Source: Rheinheimera texasensis DSM 17496 (GTDB lineage: Bacteria > Pseudomonadota > Gammaproteobacteria > Enterobacterales > Alteromonadaceae). From it: 64,000 nucleotides of DNA. Below the pieces are notes generated by a model. The model worked only from the letters and a program-made list of their open reading frames with translations, was not told the origin of the DNA and did not search any database. The stretch is taken from positions 248,001 through 312,000 of the forward strand of contig NZ_JONU01000008.1 of the NCBI RefSeq assembly GCF_000711985.1, written 5' to 3'. The translations under genes and the position numbers were made by a program. Positions 26,115-35,468 of this stretch are shown one piece after another (position 1 is the first letter of the stretch; each line of letters opens with the position of its first letter).

Positions 26115-28658
26115 TTAACGAAAAATATCAATCTCTGCCGGTTTTTGCTGGTCGGGTTGCAGCGGATTCACCGGATCGGCAAACTGCGTCGGTTCTGTGC
26201 CCTGCATGAAGTATTCAAATTCGCTGCTGTCGTCGCTGGCCTGGGTCAGCAAACCGGTTTTGCGGTCGATGCGCACTGAAACTATTCCAGTTGGGGTTGG
26301 CGGGAATTGTTCCGGTACATTTTCCAGCGCCAGTTCGGCAAAGTTCTGCCAGCTTGGCAGTGCCGTGGTGGCGCCGGATTCACCGCCTAAGGTGACAGAA
26401 CGGCCCAACACACTTTCGGAATCATCAAAACCAACCCAGCTGGTGATGACTAAATCCGGCGTAAAACCGCTGAACCAGGCGTCTTTGACATCGTTAGTGG
26501 TACCGGTTTTCCCGGAAATATCACGGCGTTTTAACGCTTTTAGTTTATGTGCAGTACCGTTCCAGCCCGGGCCGCCCCAAATGGCACTTTTCATCGCTTC
26601 AGAGATCAAAAAGGCATTTTGCGCTGAGATCACCCGGGGCGCATATTGTTCGGTCGGTTTAACCGGATCTGTCACTGCTGAATCTGTTGCTGACGCGTTA
26701 TCTGTTGCAGCGCTATCCTCTCCCTCCGGCGATGCTGCTTCAGACTGTGCCGTCTGAGCCGCAAGCTGTTCACACTGATCACAAACGCTGACGGCCTGGT
26801 GCTCGTAAATCAGGTTATTCTGGTCATCCAGAATTTTGGTGATGACATAAGGCTTCACCAGATAGCCGCCGTTGGCAAATACCGCGTAGCCCGTGACCAG
26901 TTCGAGCGGCGTTAGTGAGGCTGAGCCCAGCGCCAGAGTTTGGTTGCGCGGTAAATCTTTGGCGTGGAAGCCAAATTTGGCCAGATGATTAATGGTCGGT
27001 TCGATACCCACACCACCAATCAAACGGACCGACACCACGTTTTTCGATTTCGCTAAGGCTTCGCGTAAACGGATTGGGCCATCATATTCTTCCGGCGAGT
27101 TTTTTGGCCGCCAGGCCTGGCCTGAACCTTCGTCCCATTCATGAATGGGCGCGTCGTTAATCACTGATGCCAGGGTGTAGCCTTTTTCTAAGGCCGCTGA
27201 ATAGATAAAAGGTTTGATATTAGAACCAACCTGACGGTTGGCCTGGGTCACCCGGTTAAATTGAGTCTGGCTAAAGCTGTAACCACCGACCAGTGCGCGA
27301 ATGGCACCATCTTTGGGGTTCATTGCCACCAGAGCGCTGCTGGCTTGCGGCAGTTGGCTTAAGCGCCACTGGCCTTCCTGCTCCCGCACATAAATCAGCA
27401 TGCCCGGAGCCAGAATCTGACCGGCTGCACTTGGGGCATTACCCTGACGTTCGTTGCTGATATAAGCGCGGGCCCATTTTAATCCATCCCACGGTAATTC
27501 AATTTTACGACCGCCTGAAATCATCACTTCGGCGCTTTGCGCCATGACCTGCGTAACAACTGCCGGCTGCAGTTTCTCAATACCGTCCTGCTCATCCAGA
27601 TAAGCGAGGATAGCTTCATCCGACAAGCGTTTGTCTTCTTTAAAGCTGATAGTGCCGTCGGTATTGGTCACTTTCTCGGCCGGCCAAACGACTTTGACCG
27701 GGCCGCGGAAACCATGCCGCTCATCATAAGCGTGCAGATTGGCTTGCAGCGCATTGACGGCGCGGGTCTGCTGACGGGCGTCGACAGTGGTGAATACCTG
27801 AAAACCTTTCGAATAAGCTTCTTCTTCGCCGTAGCGGGCGACCACTTCCTGCCGTACCATTTCGGCCAGATATGGGGCTGAGGCAGTAACCTGTGCACCG
27901 TGTAATTTCGACACGATAGGAGCCTGAATGGCGTCGTCATATTCCTGCTGTGTGATGTACTTCTCTGCCAGCATACGGCCTAATACGATATTACGGCGGG
28001 CGCGGGCGCGACTCGGTGAACGCACCGGGTTCAACACAGAAGGTGCTTGTGGTAAACCGGCGATGATGGCGATTTCAGAAAGCGTCAGGTCCTGAATGTT
28101 TTTACCGAAATAGACTTGCGCCGCAGCGCCGACGCCAAAGGCGCGCTGACCGAGCTCAATCCGGTTTAAGTACAGCTCAAGGATTTCATCTTTAGTGAGC
28201 AGCTCTTCGATGTGGATGGCTAAAAAAGCTTCTTTAATTTTGCGGATAATTTTCTTTTCGCGGCTCAGAAAGAACAAACGGGCCAATTGTTGCGTGATAG
28301 TGGATGCACCCTGGCTATAGTCGCCAGTGGTGGCGACCACAGAAGCGGCCCGCATCACACCAATCAGGTCAATGCCCGGATGTTCATAAAAACGCGAATC
28401 TTCGGTGGCCAGCACCGCTTTGATCAGCATCGGTGGCATTTCGTTGAGTTTCAGCGGAATGCGGCGTTTCTCACCAAATTGGGAGATCAGTTCACCGTCC
28501 TGACTGAATACACGCATCGGCGTTTGCAGCCGGACGTCCTTCAGAGTTTCCACGCTCGGCAGGTCATTTTTCAGATATAGATAAGTGATGCCAACACTCA
28601 GAACAGCTAAGGTCAGACACGACAACAGGATAATGACAAGTTTTTTAAGCCAAGACAC
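26115..28658 (-). CDS. mrcA: Penicillin-binding protein 1A
   Basis: A bifunctional peptidoglycan glycosyltransferase/DD-transpeptidase of about 847 residues. One N-terminal membrane helix, then the glycosyltransferase domain (ATEDSRFYEHPGID, GASTITQQLAR, KIKEAFLAIHIE), an OB-fold insert typical of PBP1A, and the transpeptidase with SxxK (SNIKPF), SKN (KSKNVVSV) and KTGT (SGKTGTTND). The longest frame starts with TTG at 28691; GTG at 28658 (MSWLKKLVII) with GGGG seven bases upstream fits the E. coli N-terminus better. A TATACT -10 element on the minus strand (28708-28703) is consistent with it. Divergent from pilM, as mrcA is from hofM in E. coli. It has an acidic Ala/Ser/Asp-rich insert (SEAASPEGEDSAATDNASAT) before the last third. 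Confidence 0.96.
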   Translation of the reverse strand: MSWLKKLVIILLSCLTLAVLSVGITYLYLKNDLPSVETLKDVRLQTPMRVFSQDGELISQFGEKRRIPLKLNEMPPMLIKAVLATEDSRFYEHPGIDLIGVMRAASVVATTGDYSQGASTITQQLARLFFLSREKKIIRKIKEAFLAIHIEELLTKDEILELYLNRIELGQRAFGVGAAAQVYFGKNIQDLTLSEIAIIAGLPQAPSVLNPVRSPSRARARRNIVLGRMLAEKYITQQEYDDAIQAPIVSKLHGAQVTASAPYLAEMVRQEVVARYGEEEAYSKGFQVFTTVDARQQTRAVNALQANLHAYDERHGFRGPVKVVWPAEKVTNTDGTISFKEDKRLSDEAILAYLDEQDGIEKLQPAVVTQVMAQSAEVMISGGRKIELPWDGLKWARAYISNERQGNAPSAAGQILAPGMLIYVREQEGQWRLSQLPQASSALVAMNPKDGAIRALVGGYSFSQTQFNRVTQANRQVGSNIKPFIYSAALEKGYTLASVINDAPIHEWDEGSGQAWRPKNSPEEYDGPIRLREALAKSKNVVSVRLIGGVGIEPTINHLAKFGFHAKDLPRNQTLALGSASLTPLELVTGYAVFANGGYLVKPYVITKILDDQNNLIYEHQAVSVCDQCEQLAAQTAQSEAASPEGEDSAATDNASATDSAVTDPVKPTEQYAPRVISAQNAFLISEAMKSAIWGGPGWNGTAHKLKALKRRDISGKTGTTNDVKDAWFSGFTPDLVITSWVGFDDSESVLGRSVTLGGESGATTALPSWQNFAELALENVPEQFPPTPTGIVSVRIDRKTGLLTQASDDSSEFEYFMQGTEPTQFADPVNPLQPDQQKPAEIDIFR

Positions 28659-28810
28659 TGAATAGCCCCAATTTTTGCTGCCCTTTACCAAAATAGGCTG
28701 CTAGTATAAATTCATTAGTAGTTGTTGAAGCACATTGTTTCTGGTGCAAAAACAACGCACGCCACGGCGAAAACATAATAATCATAAGTTTGAGACGGCT
28801 GCAGGACGCT

Positions 28811-29890
28811 ATGATAAACCGGTTGTTTCGTACGAAAAATCAATTAATCCTGGGCGTCGACATTGGCGCTCATACCGTTAAGGCTATTTTGCTGAGCCAA
28901 CATGGCGAGCATTATAAAGTAGAAGCCTTGGCAATAGAACCTATGATTAAAGGTTCGATGACGGACCGCGAGATCCAGGATATCGAAGCCGTCGGCACTG
29001 TTATCGCCAAAATCCGCAAAAAAATTCCGAAAAATATCAAGTTTGCCGCCACTGCCGTCTCTGGTTCTACCGTCATCACTAAAGTGATTTTTATGGACGC
29101 CAGTCTGTCGGATGACGAGTTAGCCAGTCAGATTGAAGTAGAAGCAGACAGCCTGATCCCTTACCCACTCAGCGAAGTCAGCATGGACTTTGAGAAACTG
29201 GATCTAAACGTCAACGATCCTTCCAAAGTGAATGTGTTACTGAGTGCTGCCCGGACCGAAAGTGTGCAAAGCCGGGTGTCAGCGCTGGATGCCGGCAACT
29301 TCGCGACTAAAGTGGTGGACGTAGAATCTTATTGCCTCAGCCGCGCTGCTGAATTGTGTTTTCAGCAGTTACCACCCGATGCGCATGAAAAGCTGATTGC
29401 TGTCGTCGACATCGGCGCCACTATGACACTGATGAGTATTCTGGAAGGCGGCAAAACTCATTATACCCGTGACCAGATGTTTGGCGGGGAGCAATATACC
29501 CGCAGCATTATTTCCTATTACGGTAAAACTTACGAAGAAGCTGAGCAGGCTAAAGTCACGAACGACTTACCGCCGACTTACACTTTTGAAGTGCTGGCGC
29601 CCTTCCAGACTATGATTTTGCAGCAGGTACGCCGTGGCATTCAGATGTATCTGACTACTTCGGGTCGGGAGAGCATTGATTATCTGATTGTTTCCGGCGG
29701 TACAGCCTTGATTGAAGGTATCGACAAACTGTTGACCGAAGAATTGGGCATTCACACTGTTGTGGCGAATCCGTTCCAGCACATGGAAGTTGGGTCTGCG
29801 GTGGACCGGCAACAACTGATGCAACTGGCACCGCAATTAATGGTGGCTTGTGGCCTGGCGATGCGGAGTTTCTCATCATGGCATATCTGA
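28811..29890 (+). CDS. pilM: Type IV pilus inner membrane platform protein PilM
   Basis: A 359-residue actin/FtsA-like cytoplasmic protein of the type IV pilus alignment complex. LILGVDIGAHTVKAILLSQ is the phosphate-1 loop, AVVDIGATMTLMSI the phosphate-2 loop (here starting with IAVVDIGAT), and LIVSGGTALIEGIDKLL the adenosine motif. PilM binds the cytoplasmic N-terminus of PilN. ATG at 28811 is preferred over an upstream start because AGGA lies at 28803. First gene of pilMNOPQ; its end overlaps pilN by 13 bases. Confidence 0.96.
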   Translation: MINRLFRTKNQLILGVDIGAHTVKAILLSQHGEHYKVEALAIEPMIKGSMTDREIQDIEAVGTVIAKIRKKIPKNIKFAATAVSGSTVITKVIFMDASLSDDELASQIEVEADSLIPYPLSEVSMDFEKLDLNVNDPSKVNVLLSAARTESVQSRVSALDAGNFATKVVDVESYCLSRAAELCFQQLPPDAHEKLIAVVDIGATMTLMSILEGGKTHYTRDQMFGGEQYTRSIISYYGKTYEEAEQAKVTNDLPPTYTFEVLAPFQTMILQQVRRGIQMYLTTSGRESIDYLIVSGGTALIEGIDKLLTEELGIHTVVANPFQHMEVGSAVDRQQLMQLAPQLMVACGLAMRSFSSWHI

Positions 29891-30474
29891 ACCTGCTGCC
29901 CTGGCGCGAAGCCCAGAAAAAACAACAACAAGCTCGTTTTATGACCACAATGACTGCCGCCTGTGTCGGTAGTTTTTTGTTGGTTTTTACTATCAGTGCA
30001 GTCTATAGCTCGATGATTGAAGGTCAGGATGGTCGCAATAACTACCTGCAGGGTGAAATTGCCATACTTGACCAACGTATTGCCGAAATTAAACAACTGG
30101 ACGAAAAGAAAAAGAATCTGCAAAAGCGGATTGAACTGATTGCCCAATTACAAAGCAGCCGGAATCTTGGCACACAAATTATGGATGAAATCGCCAAAGT
30201 CACTCCGGCCGGCGTTTATCTGACTAATCTGGAAAAAAAAGGCCCATCTTTATTACTGGTGGGTAAAAGTGAATCCAACAACCGGTTATCCAACATGATC
30301 AGGTCCGTTGAGGCGTCAGAGTTACTGACGTCGCCACTGCTGGAATTTATTGAAGCTGGCAAAGATGATACCCAGCTGCTCAGTGATTTTAAAATGCACT
30401 TGATGGTAAAAGGTTTTGAAGCAGTTCAAGGCGCATCTAATCAGCCGAAACCAGCAGCGGGAGGCACAAAATGA
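29878..30474 (+). CDS. pilN: Type IV pilus assembly protein PilN
   Basis: A 198-residue bitopic inner membrane protein. The cytoplasmic N-terminus MAYLNLLPWREAQKKQQQ includes the invariant INLLPWR-type motif that docks into PilM. A single membrane helix (about 24-44) is followed by a coiled coil (GEIAILDQRIAEIKQLDEKK) and a ferredoxin-like periplasmic domain. It pairs with PilO. Start is within the pilM 3' end, and pilO overlaps its stop by four bases. Confidence 0.95.
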   Translation: MAYLNLLPWREAQKKQQQARFMTTMTAACVGSFLLVFTISAVYSSMIEGQDGRNNYLQGEIAILDQRIAEIKQLDEKKKNLQKRIELIAQLQSSRNLGTQIMDEIAKVTPAGVYLTNLEKKGPSLLLVGKSESNNRLSNMIRSVEASELLTSPLLEFIEAGKDDTQLLSDFKMHLMVKGFEAVQGASNQPKPAAGGTK

Positions 30475-31061
30475 GCCTGAATATTAATCTGGAAGAGCTG
30501 AATAATCTGGATTTAGCCAACATAGGTTCCTGGCCGCCGTTTGCCAAAACCATGATGATTGTGGTGTTCAGTATTTTGGTCGCCGTGCTCAGTTATTTTC
30601 TGTTAGTCGATGAAAAAATTACCTCACTGGAAGCCGCGGAGGCGCGGGAACAGGAGCTGCGCCAGACCTATCGCGCCAAATACGCAGCCGCGGTAAACCT
30701 GGAATTATATAAACAGCAGATGGTTGAGATGGAAGAAACTTTCTCCTACCTGTTAAAGCAGTTACCGGCTACCCATGAAACCCCTGGTTTGTTGGACGAC
30801 ATTACCTACGCCGGTACTTCAACCGGCCTGACTTTTGTCCGCATCAACTGGATGCCGGAAATCGAAAAAGATTTTTACACTGAACTGCCGATTCAGATTG
30901 ATGTGGTCGGCGATTACCATCAGTTTGGTAACTTCGTCAGTGAAGTGGCCAAATTGCCACGTATTGTGTCGCTCCATGACTTTTCAGTGACCACCGATAA
31001 AGACGATCGGCTGGTTTTTAACGTTGTTGCCAAAACATACCGGTATAAGGAGGCGCCATGA
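30471..31061 (+). CDS. pilO: Type IV pilus assembly protein PilO
   Basis: A 196-residue bitopic inner membrane protein: short cytoplasmic part with NNLDLANIGSWPPFAKTMM, membrane helix (about 26-46), coiled coil, and a periplasmic domain (FYTELPIQIDVVGDYHQFGN is the typical strand pair). PilO heterodimerises with PilN and links the inner membrane platform to PilP and the PilQ secretin. ATGA overlaps with both the preceding and following genes show tight translational coupling. Confidence 0.95.
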   Translation: MSLNINLEELNNLDLANIGSWPPFAKTMMIVVFSILVAVLSYFLLVDEKITSLEAAEAREQELRQTYRAKYAAAVNLELYKQQMVEMEETFSYLLKQLPATHETPGLLDDITYAGTSTGLTFVRINWMPEIEKDFYTELPIQIDVVGDYHQFGNFVSEVAKLPRIVSLHDFSVTTDKDDRLVFNVVAKTYRYKEAP

Positions 31062-31606
31062 GTCGTCAAACCGGCCGGGTTCTGGCACTGACTGCCGCAT
31101 TGACCCTGTTGCAGGGTTGTAATGACTCGCTCACTGACATTCAACAGTTTATGGAATCGGTGAAGGCCAATACACCGGCGGGTATTCCACCGTTGCCAAA
31201 GGCCAAACCTTTTGTACATATCAGCTATCAGTCGGCGAATGCACGCAGCCCGTTCAGTGCTCCGCGTCCAGAGGCGGTGCAGGAACAATTCTCACAGTCG
31301 CAGGGCTGTCTGAGTCCGGATCCGGCGCGTCGAAAAGAGCCACTGGAAAAATTTGCTTTGGATAATCTGGCGATGCGCGGCACTCTGGGTGACGGCCAGG
31401 ATGTCTGGGCGCTGATCGAAGCAGCTGATAAAACCTTGCACAGAGTCAGCAAAAATAACTACATTGGTTTATTTCACGGACGGATCATTCAGGTCGATCC
31501 TAACCAGATTGAATTAATTGAATTAATCCCGGACGGCGCCGGCTGCTGGAAAGAGCGGACGACGACCATGCAAATGGCCGACCCCAATGCCGCAGCGCGC
31601 AAATAA
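31058..31606 (+). CDS. pilP: Type IV pilus lipoprotein PilP
   Basis: A 182-residue lipoprotein. The signal peptide ends in the lipobox LLQG-Cys21 (VLALTAALTLLQGCNDS), so the mature protein is lipid-anchored. The periplasmic beta domain (PARRKEPLEKFALDNLAMRG, then YIGLFHGRIIQVDPNQIELI) is typical: LENFALDSLRMVG-like and GKI..I....I.L.E blocks. PilP bridges PilNO and the N0 domain of PilQ. It starts four bases before the pilO stop. Confidence 0.95.
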   Translation: MSRQTGRVLALTAALTLLQGCNDSLTDIQQFMESVKANTPAGIPPLPKAKPFVHISYQSANARSPFSAPRPEAVQEQFSQSQGCLSPDPARRKEPLEKFALDNLAMRGTLGDGQDVWALIEAADKTLHRVSKNNYIGLFHGRIIQVDPNQIELIELIPDGAGCWKERTTTMQMADPNAAARK

Positions 31607-31620
31607 GGTGTGAGCATCAT

Positions 31621-33666
31621 ATGGATCAACTAACAAATATGAAAAAACAACGATCAGCCTGGTGCCGGATAGCGCTTGGATGCGCTTTGCTGAGTCTTGG
31701 CTCCGCAACGGCAGCTCCACTTCTGTATGACGTCAGGTATTCACCACTTAGCACCGGCGAAACGGAAATTGAATTTGTGTTTGACGAAGCGCTGGGCAGC
31801 GCGCCGGAAGTACAGATTTACAATGAACCGTCTCGAATTGAACTAACCTTTCCGGAAGCTGAGTTCGAAGAAAAATTGACCGACGTCACCATCGACAAAG
31901 CCGGCGTGAAAAACGCCCGCACTGAGTTTTGGCAAAAAGGCATCAAAACCTCGGTGTTCCTGGAACATCTGAAGTTGTATAAAACCCGGATGGAAGGCAA
32001 TACTTTTTATTTGCAGGTCAGTGACAGCTCAGTCAGCAAAGCCAAACCGGATGCAAACGCTTATATCAATAAAGTGCAGGCCATCGATTTTCGCCGTGGT
32101 GAAAAAGGTGAAGGCAAAGTATTGGTGTTCCTGAAAGACAGCTCGGCAGCCGTGGATGTCCGCGAAAACCTCGGCAAAATTGTTGTTGAGTTTCACAACA
32201 CCGACATCGGCGATGACTTGCTTTATCAGCTGGACGTGCTGGATTTCGGCACTGTAGTCAAAGGTATTGAAACCTTTAAGGACGGCGTGATCACCCGGTT
32301 GGTGATTGAACCTACCGCTGCTTTTACTTTTGCTTATCAGCAGGTTGATAACATCTTTAGTTTGAGCGTGGAAAAAGACGCCAGCGCCGGCAGCTTTATG
32401 CAGGGCGGCAAAGATTACAAAGGCAAAGCCATTTCACTGAACTTCCAGGACATTCCGGTCCGGACCGTGCTGCAAATCATCGCTGACTATAACGGCTTTA
32501 ACCTGGTCACCAGCGATTCAGTCAGTGGCAATGTCACTTTGCGGCTCGACGGTACGCCGTGGGATCAGGCACTGGACATAGTCTTAAAAGTGCGTGGTTT
32601 GGATAAACGCATGGACGGCAACATTCTGATGGTTGCGCCTACTGACGAACTGGCGGAGCGCGAAGCCAAAGAGCTGCAGGCGCGGCAAAAAGTCGAAGAG
32701 TTAGAAGCGTTGTATTCTGAATTTATTTCTGTGAATTATGCCAAAGCGGCGGATTTGGCCAAGCTGCTGGACGGCAAAGATACATCGCTGTTATCTCCAC
32801 GCGGGAATGTATCGGTGGATGAACGCACCAATACAATCCTGTTAAAAGACACTGCCAAAGCCATTGAAAACGTACGCCGGTTGGTTGAACGGCTGGACGT
32901 GCCGGTGAAACAGGTGCTGATTGAATCCCGCATGGTCACGGTTAAAGACAGCGTGGCGGAAGAATTGGGGATTCGCTGGGGCTTCAGTGACCAGCAGTTG
33001 ACCAAAGCGGTATCAGGTACTGCAGCCGCAGCAGAATCTTTGGCTAATGGTAATATCCCTGCGCTGGACAGCCGTTATAACGTTAATCTGCCGGTCAGTA
33101 CTGATGGTGCCGGCAAAATTGGCTTCCATATTTCCAAGCTTGGCGATGGCACCTTGATTGACCTCGAACTGTCGGCGCTGGAAGTGGAGAACAAAGCAGA
33201 AATCGTGGCATCACCACGTATTTCAACCGCCAATCAGAAAAAAGCCCGTATTGAACAGGGTGTAGAAATTCCTTACGTGCAGGCAGCTTCCAGCGGTGCC
33301 ACCACTGTTGAATTTAAAAAGGCAGTGTTAAGTCTTGAAGTGACGCCGCAGGTCACGCCGGACAATAAAATAATCCTCGACCTGACCGTCACGCAGGATA
33401 CTGAAGGCAAAGTGGTGCAAACGCCAACCGGTAATGCGGTAGCTATTGATACCCAGCGTATCACCACACAAGTGCTGGTGGACAATGGCGAAACCATTGT
33501 GCTGGGCGGTATTTATCAGCAGCAAACCATCAATACCGTATCGAAAATTCCGGTACTTGGCGATATTCCGTACGCTGGTGTGTTGTTCCGCCGTTCGCTA
33601 GATAAAACTGAGAAAAAAGAACTGCTGATTTTCGTCACGCCAAAAATCATTAACGAAAACCGTTAA
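31621..33666 (+). CDS. pilQ: Type IV pilus secretin PilQ
   Basis: A 681-residue outer membrane secretin through which the pilus is extruded. A signal peptide with a basic start (KKQRSAWCRIALGCALLSLG) is followed by two AMIN domains (about 35-250) that bind peptidoglycan, an STN/N0 domain (about 265-345, NFQDIPVRTVLQIIADY), an N1/NolW domain and the secretin barrel (about 430-680, with VASPRISTANQKKARIEQG, VPVLGDIP-like KIPVLGDIPYAGVLFR at the end). ATG at 31621 is taken; ATG at 31639 is possible. A terminator follows, closing the pilMNOPQ operon. Confidence 0.96.
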   Translation: MDQLTNMKKQRSAWCRIALGCALLSLGSATAAPLLYDVRYSPLSTGETEIEFVFDEALGSAPEVQIYNEPSRIELTFPEAEFEEKLTDVTIDKAGVKNARTEFWQKGIKTSVFLEHLKLYKTRMEGNTFYLQVSDSSVSKAKPDANAYINKVQAIDFRRGEKGEGKVLVFLKDSSAAVDVRENLGKIVVEFHNTDIGDDLLYQLDVLDFGTVVKGIETFKDGVITRLVIEPTAAFTFAYQQVDNIFSLSVEKDASAGSFMQGGKDYKGKAISLNFQDIPVRTVLQIIADYNGFNLVTSDSVSGNVTLRLDGTPWDQALDIVLKVRGLDKRMDGNILMVAPTDELAEREAKELQARQKVEELEALYSEFISVNYAKAADLAKLLDGKDTSLLSPRGNVSVDERTNTILLKDTAKAIENVRRLVERLDVPVKQVLIESRMVTVKDSVAEELGIRWGFSDQQLTKAVSGTAAAAESLANGNIPALDSRYNVNLPVSTDGAGKIGFHISKLGDGTLIDLELSALEVENKAEIVASPRISTANQKKARIEQGVEIPYVQAASSGATTVEFKKAVLSLEVTPQVTPDNKIILDLTVTQDTEGKVVQTPTGNAVAIDTQRITTQVLVDNGETIVLGGIYQQQTINTVSKIPVLGDIPYAGVLFRRSLDKTEKKELLIFVTPKIINENR

Positions 33667-33693
33667 TAGCCCAAAGGGCCGGCAAGACAGCAC

Positions 33694-33724
33694 AAGGGAC
33701 AGGCAAAAGCCTGTCCCTTTTGAA
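33694..33724 (+). terminator. Intrinsic terminator of pilMNOPQ
   Basis: AAGGGACAGGC (33694-33704), loop AAAA, GCCTGTCCCTT (33709-33719), then TTG and further T residues. A perfect 11-bp stem. aroK therefore needs its own promoter in the remaining 115 bases. Confidence 0.9.
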
Positions 33725-33840
33725 TTTTAGCTTGCGAAGGGCGCGCCAATACTGCCATAATTCAGCGCTTAAAATTTTCACGGGAGCTTTTTGGTCCTGA
33801 CATCAACCCTCTTGAGTTAGCTGAATTAGCATTACGACAT

Positions 33841-34359
33841 ATGGCAGAGAAACGCAATATCTTCCTCGTTGGCCCAATGGGCGCAGGAAAAAGTACCATT
33901 GGCCGTCACTTAGCAGAAATGCTGCACCTTGAATTCTATGATTCGGATCAGGAAATCGAACGTCGCACCGGCGCAGATATAGCCTGGGTTTTTGATCTCG
34001 AAGGTGAGGCTGGCTTCCGGGTGCGTGAAGAAAACGTCATTGAAGACTTAACAGGCATGCAGGGCATTGTGCTGGCAACCGGTGGGGGCTCTGTACTGAG
34101 CCGTGAAACCCGTAATCGTCTGTCCGCCCGCGGTATCGTGGTGTATCTGGAAACTCCTATCGAGAAACAGGTAGCACGCACGCAGCGTGATAAACGCCGC
34201 CCGTTACTACAAACCGAAGAAGCACCAAAACATGTACTGGAGCGTCTGGCAGCAGAACGTAATCCACTGTACGAAGAAATCGCTGATTTCACTATCCGCA
34301 CTGACGAGCAAAGCGCCCGCGCTGTCGCAAACCAAATCGTCGAACAACTGGGTTTTTAA
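33841..34359 (+). CDS. aroK: Shikimate kinase I
   Basis: A 172-residue P-loop kinase that phosphorylates shikimate at O3. Walker A is [12 protein letters not shown], the shikimate site includes [11 protein letters not shown] (DxD) and ATGGGSVL, and the lid has RDKRRPLL. Very like E. coli AroK (173 residues). Position pilQ-aroK-aroB-damX is the conserved gammaproteobacterial order. aroB follows after 20 bases with GAAAGGGAG upstream of its ATG. Confidence 0.97.
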   Translation: MAEKRNIFLVGPMGAGKSTIGRHLAEMLHLEFYDSDQEIERRTGADIAWVFDLEGEAGFRVREENVIEDLTGMQGIVLATGGGSVLSRETRNRLSARGIVVYLETPIEKQVARTQRDKRRPLLQTEEAPKHVLERLAAERNPLYEEIADFTIRTDEQSARAVANQIVEQLGF

Positions 34360-34379
34360 TTACAGAAAGGGAGCTGGCG

Positions 34380-35468
34380 ATGGAAAAAGTTGCGGTTCAA
34401 CTTGGTCTGCGCAGTTATCCCATCCTGATTGCTCCGGCGCTGTGTCAAAGCGCCGCTGAGCAGCCCGAATTCTCCACATTGTGGCAATACAAAAAAGTAG
34501 CAGTGATTTCTAATCCGCTGGTCGCTGGTTTGTATCTGGACAAAGTCCGCGCTTTGTTTGCTCATGCTGAAGTCAGCGAATTACTGCTACCCGATGGCGA
34601 AGCGTATAAAACGCTGGCATCTTTTGAACAGGTCTGTTCATTTTTACTGCAACAAAAATTCCCTCGCGATGGTTTGCTGGTTGCCTTAGGCGGCGGCGTG
34701 ATTGGTGACCTGACCGGCTTTGTTGCCGCCTGTTATCAGCGGGGTACTGCATTTTTGCAAATTCCGACCACTTTATTATCCCAGGTGGACTCCTCAGTCG
34801 GAGGTAAAACCGCCGTCAATCATCCTCTCGGCAAAAACATGATTGGTGCTTTTAATCAGCCGCAAGCCGTGCTGATTGATACTGACATGCTGCAGACTTT
34901 GCCGGCGCGTGAATTCGCTGCCGGCATGGCTGAGGTCATTAAATACGGTTTGCTTGGGGATGCTGACTTTCTGCAATGGCTGAGCCAGCATCAGGGGGAA
35001 ATTCAGGCGAAGCAGGAACCGGCGCTCAGTCAGATGATCCGCCATTGCTGTCAGATGAAAGCGGATATTGTCAGCCGGGATGAAACTGAACAAGGCGAGC
35101 GTGCGTTACTGAATCTGGGCCACACTTTTGGCCATGCCATTGAAGCCTGGCTGGGTTACGGTAACTGGTTGCATGGCGAGGCTGTTGCGGTTGGAATGTT
35201 GATGGCGGCAAAACTGTCGGCGGCACGGGGCTGGATCTCAGCAGAAGATGTAACCCGTATCCACGATTTATTAGTAGCAGCTCAGTTACCGGTCAGTCCG
35301 CCAGTGGGCATGACAATTGCTGATTTCCTGCCTTATATGAAAACCGATAAAAAAGTCAAAGCCGGCCAAATGCGCTTTATCTTGTTGCAGCAACCCGGAC
35401 GTGCCATCATCGTCGATGACGTGACAGAACAAGAATTAATTCAGGTATTTGGCACCTTACATGGCTGA
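34380..35468 (+). CDS. aroB: 3-dehydroquinate synthase
   Basis: A 362-residue NAD- and zinc-dependent enzyme that cyclises DAHP to 3-dehydroquinate. LVALGGGVIGDLTGFVAACY (glycine-rich NAD loop), TLLSQVDSSVGGKTAVNHP and LNLGHTFGHAIE (metal ligands His) are all intact. Cytoplasmic, second step of the shikimate pathway, next to aroK. The damX start codon overlaps the last eight bases of the gene. Confidence 0.97.
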   Translation: MEKVAVQLGLRSYPILIAPALCQSAAEQPEFSTLWQYKKVAVISNPLVAGLYLDKVRALFAHAEVSELLLPDGEAYKTLASFEQVCSFLLQQKFPRDGLLVALGGGVIGDLTGFVAACYQRGTAFLQIPTTLLSQVDSSVGGKTAVNHPLGKNMIGAFNQPQAVLIDTDMLQTLPAREFAAGMAEVIKYGLLGDADFLQWLSQHQGEIQAKQEPALSQMIRHCCQMKADIVSRDETEQGERALLNLGHTFGHAIEAWLGYGNWLHGEAVAVGMLMAAKLSAARGWISAEDVTRIHDLLVAAQLPVSPPVGMTIADFLPYMKTDKKVKAGQMRFILLQQPGRAIIVDDVTEQELIQVFGTLHG